A stretch of 18,161 bases of DNA from Pseudoselenomonas ruminantium. Its GTDB lineage: Bacteria > Bacillota > Negativicutes > Selenomonadales > Selenomonadaceae. The stretch is taken from contig DJYL01000206.1 in assembly GCA_002448495.1 (NCBI GenBank), positions 1 through 18,161 on the forward strand, given 5' to 3'. This document shows positions 14,751-18,161 of the stretch, in pieces. Position 1 is the first letter of the stretch. The number at the start of each line of letters is the position of its first letter. The notes beneath the pieces are model-generated. The model made no database searches and was not told where the DNA came from. It saw only the letters and a program-made list of their open reading frames with translations. The position numbers and the translations under genes were made by a program.

Positions 14751-16736
14751 ATGGGCATTAAGCAGAAGTTCATTGTGTTGGCAGGTATAGTGGGCATTAT
14801 ATTGACCATTGTATCGGTTACAGGCTATTTTACGGCCTACAACAATTTGTCCGAGGCGGTGAATGAAGAAATCGCCGCCAATATCAATGCGGAGCGTGAG
14901 TACGTGGATGGTTGGCTAAGAGAAAAGGCCAAGCCGGTCACTTCACAGGCAGATTTGATGACCGAGGTAGAAAAAAGCGGTCTGGAATTTGACCATGAAG
15001 ATATGCGGATGCTTCTCAGTGTAGCCGCTTCGGATAAGGATATTCAGGAAATGACCCGCGGTGATGAGGAGGGGATGTTCCTGCCGTTCTATAGCCCGGA
15101 TGAAACGGGCAAGACAGACCCGCGCAAGCGTCCGTGGTATTCGCAGGCCAGAGATGCCGGCAAGACGGTATATACGGATGTGTATACCAGTAAGAGTACC
15201 GGCGATTTGGTCGTATCGGCAGTAGCGCCTTTTTATGGCGATAACAAGCAGTTCCGTGGGGCTATCTGCGGTGATATTACGCTGACGGTGCTGAAAGATC
15301 AGGTGCAGCGCATTAAATACCGTGATCAGGGCTTTGGCTATATTATTGAAAAAACCGGCAAGCTTTTGGCAACTTCCGGCAAAGAACAGCCTATGTCGGA
15401 AGCAAAGGACATCAAGGGCGTGGGGGAAAAGCTGGATAGTATGTTCCAGAGCGGCAGCGGCTATTTTATTTATGAAGATGCCGAGGGTGTAAATCAGTTA
15501 TTGGCCTATACGACGGTGCCGACTACGGGCTGGATTATTGCCATGGCTGTGCCGACAGATTTTGTATTTGCGCCGATTCAGCGTTTGCGGATGATTTATG
15601 GTGCGTTGATTGTCATTGGCTTTTTGCTGGTGGTGGGTATGTGCCTTTCCTTCTCCCGCCGCATCACCAAGCCGATTGTGGCTTTGGAAGGGCAGGCCAG
15701 CCAGCTGGCTGACGGTAATCTGCGGGTCGATAAGCTTCCCGTCACCTCGTCTGATGAAATCGGCTCCATGACGCAGGCGTTTAATATCATGCAGGAACAT
15801 CTCCATGATTTGATTGGCAAGATGGCCTCCACCTCTGAACAGGTAGCGGCATCCTCCGAAGAACTCACGGCCAATGCTCATCAGTCTGCAGAAGCTGCCG
15901 TTCATGTAGCGGAAACCATCAGCGAAGTATCTGCGGGCATGGACCAGCAGCTGGTGGATATCAATGGTGCCAAGCAGAATGTAGATGCTGTATTCAATGA
16001 CATCACCATTATGACGGAAAAGGCAAAACGGGTCACGGATGCAGCAGTTAGTACATCTGAAGCCGCTAAACAGGGTGAGCTTTTGATGCAGGATGCCACG
16101 ACCAAGATGGAGCATATTGAAAAGAGCGTTATGAACTCGGCTGATGTGGTGCGCACTTTGGGCGAAAACTCTCAGCAAATCGGGCAGATTGTGGAGGCGA
16201 TTTCCTCCATTGCCGACCAGACCAACCTGCTGGCACTGAACGCTGCCATCGAGGCGGCTCGCGCCGGCGAGCATGGCCGCGGTTTTGCAGTAGTAGCCGA
16301 TGAAGTGCGTAAGCTGGCGGCAGAATCGCAGGAATCGGCAGAGCAGATTAAGGAGCGCATTCTCACCATCCAGCGGGATACCGCAAATGCAGTGGAGGCT
16401 ATGGAAGAAGGCAAGGCGGAAGTTCAGCTGGGAACCAAAGCCATTCGCGAAGTGGGCGTGCAGTTCCAGGATATTATGGGACAGGTTAATGGCATTCGCA
16501 GCCAGATTGATGAAATTGGCTCCTCAGTAAATTCCGTATCTTCGGGAGCAGGAAATATTGTAGAGGCGGTGGATTCCATCGACAGCATCAGCCGCAAGAC
16601 GGCAGAACATACCTCGACCATCTCGGCGTCTACAGAAGAACAGTCGGCTTCCAATGAGGAAATTGCCGCAGCTTCCCAGTCTTTGGCAAATCTTGCTTCG
16701 GATATGCAGGAAGCGATTAACAAATTCAAATTGTGA
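14751..16736 (+). CDS. Methyl-accepting chemotaxis protein with dCache sensor
   Basis: A 661-residue chemoreceptor that senses an extracellular ligand and signals through CheW/CheA. The start is ATG 14751, with GAGGGGAG eight bases upstream; an earlier in-frame TTG at 14730 has no better site. TM1 is about residues 7-30. The extracellular part contains a dCache-type sensor with [33 protein letters not shown] and [13 protein letters not shown]2 is about 279-301 ([20 protein letters not shown]), followed by a HAMP domain to about 355 ([20 protein letters not shown]). The signalling domain has the conserved hairpin tip at about 482-522: [20 protein letters not shown] and [15 protein letters not shown]. 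No C-terminal CheR-binding pentapeptide is visible; it ends NKFKL. The RPWY motif fits amino-acid or organic-acid ligands, but the ligand is unknown. Confidence 0.95.
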   Translation: MGIKQKFIVLAGIVGIILTIVSVTGYFTAYNNLSEAVNEEIAANINAEREYVDGWLREKAKPVTSQADLMTEVEKSGLEFDHEDMRMLLSVAASDKDIQEMTRGDEEGMFLPFYSPDETGKTDPRKRPWYSQARDAGKTVYTDVYTSKSTGDLVVSAVAPFYGDNKQFRGAICGDITLTVLKDQVQRIKYRDQGFGYIIEKTGKLLATSGKEQPMSEAKDIKGVGEKLDSMFQSGSGYFIYEDAEGVNQLLAYTTVPTTGWIIAMAVPTDFVFAPIQRLRMIYGALIVIGFLLVVGMCLSFSRRITKPIVALEGQASQLADGNLRVDKLPVTSSDEIGSMTQAFNIMQEHLHDLIGKMASTSEQVAASSEELTANAHQSAEAAVHVAETISEVSAGMDQQLVDINGAKQNVDAVFNDITIMTEKAKRVTDAAVSTSEAAKQGELLMQDATTKMEHIEKSVMNSADVVRTLGENSQQIGQIVEAISSIADQTNLLALNAAIEAARAGEHGRGFAVVADEVRKLAAESQESAEQIKERILTIQRDTANAVEAMEEGKAEVQLGTKAIREVGVQFQDIMGQVNGIRSQIDEIGSSVNSVSSGAGNIVEAVDSIDSISRKTAEHTSTISASTEEQSASNEEIAAASQSLANLASDMQEAINKFKL

Positions 16737-16769
16737 GTGCATTGAGCGCATAAGGTGTAGAAAAATAGG

Positions 16770-16810
16770 AAACCGGAAAAAGCCTGGCCGCAGGTTTTTC
16801 CGGTTTTTTT
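16770..16810 (+). terminator. Intrinsic terminator after the chemotaxis gene
   Basis: AAACCGGAAAAAGCCTG pairs with CAGGTTTTTCCGGTTT, with one bulged base and a GCCG loop, and a run of Ts follows. The stem's own A and T runs could let it work in both directions. Confidence 0.9.
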
Positions 16811-16824
16811 GCACCAAATTATAG

Positions 16825-16854
16825 TAGACAAGTGGGAGTTCATAGGGGTATAAT
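16825..16854 (+). promoter_or_regulatory. Probable corA promoter
   Basis: TAGACA (16825-16830), 18 bp, then TATAAT (16849-16854). Transcription would start near 16861, leaving a leader of about 160 nt before the corA ATG. A TTGACA at 16873 has no good -10 partner. Confidence 0.6.
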
Positions 16855-16860
16855 TGTATG

Positions 16861-17020
16861 CGGAAATTTTTTTGACAGAAAGGCTGGTGAGGATAATGGA
16901 CGATCACCCTGATACGGCAAAACCGAAACGATGCACATTAACAATCGGGAGAGTCAGCGCCATTATCCTTGCAGCATAAGATAATGGGCATGGTACTCTC
17001 CGCATAGAGAGGAGATATCC
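16861..17020 (+). promoter_or_regulatory. Structured corA leader with mutually exclusive hairpins, candidate riboswitch
   Basis: CCATTATCC (16960-16968) can pair with GGATAATGG (16891-16899) or, as CCATTATC, with GATAATGG (16980-16987), but not both. GGATAATGG itself lies in the loop of a GGTGA/TCACC hairpin (16886-16890, 16904-16908). ACTCTCC (16995-17001) can pair with GGAGAGT (16948-16954), enclosing the second hairpin, or its CTCTC can pair with GAGAG (17007-17011), part of the corA ribosome binding site GAGAGGAG. This is the layout expected of a translational switch. It precedes a magnesium/cobalt transporter gene, so a metal ligand is plausible. I could not match it to the M-box or another named class. 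Pairings are seen in the sequence; switching is inference. Confidence 0.6.
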
Positions 17021-17974
17021 ATGCTAAAGATTTACAAATCCATGGAGAGCGGCCCCTTGCAGGAGCTGACATTAAAGACGCTGGAAAAAGGGGCGTGGAT
17101 TAACATTGTTGACCCCACGCCCTATGAGCTGAAGGTCGTCAGCAATCTCACCGAGGTTGATCCCGACTTTTTGCGCTCCGCACTGGATGATGAGGAACGC
17201 TCTCATACGGATATCGAAGATGACTCGGTCATGGTACTGACTAACGTAGCCGTAAACCGCGGTGAGGACAGTTATGATGCCCTGCCGTTGGCGATCATTG
17301 TCAGCGAGGACTACATCATCACCGTTTGTCTGGAAGAAACGCCGGTTATGTCTGAGTTCAATGAACGCACGGCAAAGCTTTTCCGCACCTACAAGAAAAC
17401 CCGCTTTTTGTTCCAGATTTTGTATAAGTCGGCAACCTTCTATCTGCGCTATCTGCGTCAGATAAGCAAGCGTTCTGACGATATTGAGAACCAGCTGCGT
17501 CATGATATGAAAAACAGCGAGATCCTGCGTCTGTTGGAATTGCAGAAAGGTCTTACCTACTTCAATGCGGCTATCCGTTCCAATGGTGCGGTGCTCGACA
17601 AGCTTTTGCGCATGCGCAACAATCCGGCACTTACGCCGATTCTCAAAGCCTATGAGGAAGATGAGGATTTGCTCGAAGACGTTATTATCGAGAACAAACA
17701 GGCCAAGGAAATGGTGGAGATGTACAGTAAGATTCTCGCCCGCATGGCCGATACCTTTACGTCCATTATCGCCAACAACCAGAACCTCGTGATGAAGTTC
17801 TTGGCGGCAATGACGATTATCATCGCTATTCCCACAGTGGTATCCAGCTTCTTCGGCATGAATGTGCCGGTACCGTTTACCGATGACAGCCATGGCTTTT
17901 TTTACATCATGATGATTGCTTTTGGCATCAGTGTAACGGGAGCTTATGCCCTGTGGAAAAAGGATATGTTTTAA
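17021..17974 (+). CDS. corA: CorA-family magnesium/cobalt transporter
   Basis: A 317-residue CorA-type channel carrying Mg2+ (and Co2+ or Ni2+) across the membrane as a pentamer. The N-terminal two thirds is the cytoplasmic domain with a long helical stretch. Two C-terminal membrane segments follow (FLAAMTIIIAIPTVVSSFF and FYIMMIAFGISVTGAYALW). The selectivity signature Gly-Met-Asn is at residues 279-281, in FFGMNVPVP rather than the commoner YGMN. The C-terminus ends in basic WKKDMF, as usual. The ATG has GAGAGGAG six bases upstream, and the long leader can pair with this site. A dedA-family gene starts 23 bp later, probably on the same transcript. Confidence 0.94.
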   Translation: MLKIYKSMESGPLQELTLKTLEKGAWINIVDPTPYELKVVSNLTEVDPDFLRSALDDEERSHTDIEDDSVMVLTNVAVNRGEDSYDALPLAIIVSEDYIITVCLEETPVMSEFNERTAKLFRTYKKTRFLFQILYKSATFYLRYLRQISKRSDDIENQLRHDMKNSEILRLLELQKGLTYFNAAIRSNGAVLDKLLRMRNNPALTPILKAYEEDEDLLEDVIIENKQAKEMVEMYSKILARMADTFTSIIANNQNLVMKFLAAMTIIIAIPTVVSSFFGMNVPVPFTDDSHGFFYIMMIAFGISVTGAYALWKKDMF

Positions 17975-17997
17975 CAGAAATCAGAAAGGAATTTTGA

Positions 17998-18161
17998 ATG
18001 GAACAGTTTTCATCGATTTTTTTGGAGTTTATCGCATCCTGGGGATATGTAGCAGTAGCCATCCTGATGGCGGCAGAAAATGCCTGCATACCCATTCCGA
18101 GTGAGCTCATTTTGGGTTTTGCCGGTTATTTGATTTTTGCCGACCAGATGACCTTCACCGG
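17998..18161 (+). CDS. DedA-family membrane protein (3' end outside window)
   Basis: First 54 residues of a DedA/VTT-domain membrane protein. The diagnostic stretch is AAENACIPIPSELILGFAGY (ENxxxPIPSE motif), following a hydrophobic segment WGYVAVAILMAA. DedA proteins act in membrane homeostasis, and several are lipid (undecaprenyl phosphate or phospholipid) transporters. The ATG follows AGAAAGGA by a normal distance, 23 bp after corA. The frame runs off the window end. Confidence 0.85.
   Translation, partial: MEQFSSIFLEFIASWGYVAVAILMAAENACIPIPSELILGFAGYLIFADQMTFT

Noticed and set aside
16861..17020. M-box (ykoK) magnesium riboswitch for the corA leader
   Set aside because: Beyond GGTGAGG I could not find the conserved M-box blocks (such as GGCTCCTATA and CAATGGG). 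A covariance search is needed to decide.

Overview
The window looks like a chromosomal segment of a Negativicutes bacterium, probably near Selenomonas. This is inferred from the moderate GC content, strong Gram-positive-style ribosome binding sites, an addB-addA pair, an ISBst12-like IS66 element and a lipoprotein with its own signal. No sequence comparison was possible, so the taxonomy is tentative.

Left core block (1-7054, + strand): the 3' part of addB, complete addA (overlapping addB) and a ZIP-family metal transporter with a TTG start, all spaced like one operon. AddAB is the helicase-nuclease that resects double-strand breaks before RecA-dependent repair.

Middle accessory block (about 7072-14180): a patchwork of broken genes. 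rhuM has lost its 3' end to an IS66-family fragment (copy A). An Mrr-type restriction nuclease has lost its 5' end at a 600-bp IS66 internal-deletion derivative (copy B). A minus-strand regulator of the AlbA_2/HATPase_c_4 type lacks its N-terminal domain, and a Lys/Gln/Pro-rich protein survives only as its tail. RhuM, Mrr and AlbA_2-type proteins commonly sit near restriction-modification loci, so this reads as a decayed defence island beside ssrA. Between the two IS66 copies is an apparently intact, unrecognised two-gene cassette: a 55-residue membrane protein with an Asp/Ser-rich tail, then a 682-residue lipoprotein. It is preceded by a nested hairpin that includes the ribosome binding site and followed by a perfect 16-bp hairpin.

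Right core block (14184-18161): the tmRNA gene ssrA (minus strand) with promoter and terminator, a divergent methyl-accepting chemotaxis protein with its own promoter and terminator, then corA with a long leader that can fold in mutually exclusive ways, and the start of a dedA-family gene that runs off the window.

The best candidates for something undescribed are the lipoprotein cassette with its structured leader, the corA leader, and the IS66 mini-element that keeps an in-frame 145-codon fusion of the transposase ends.
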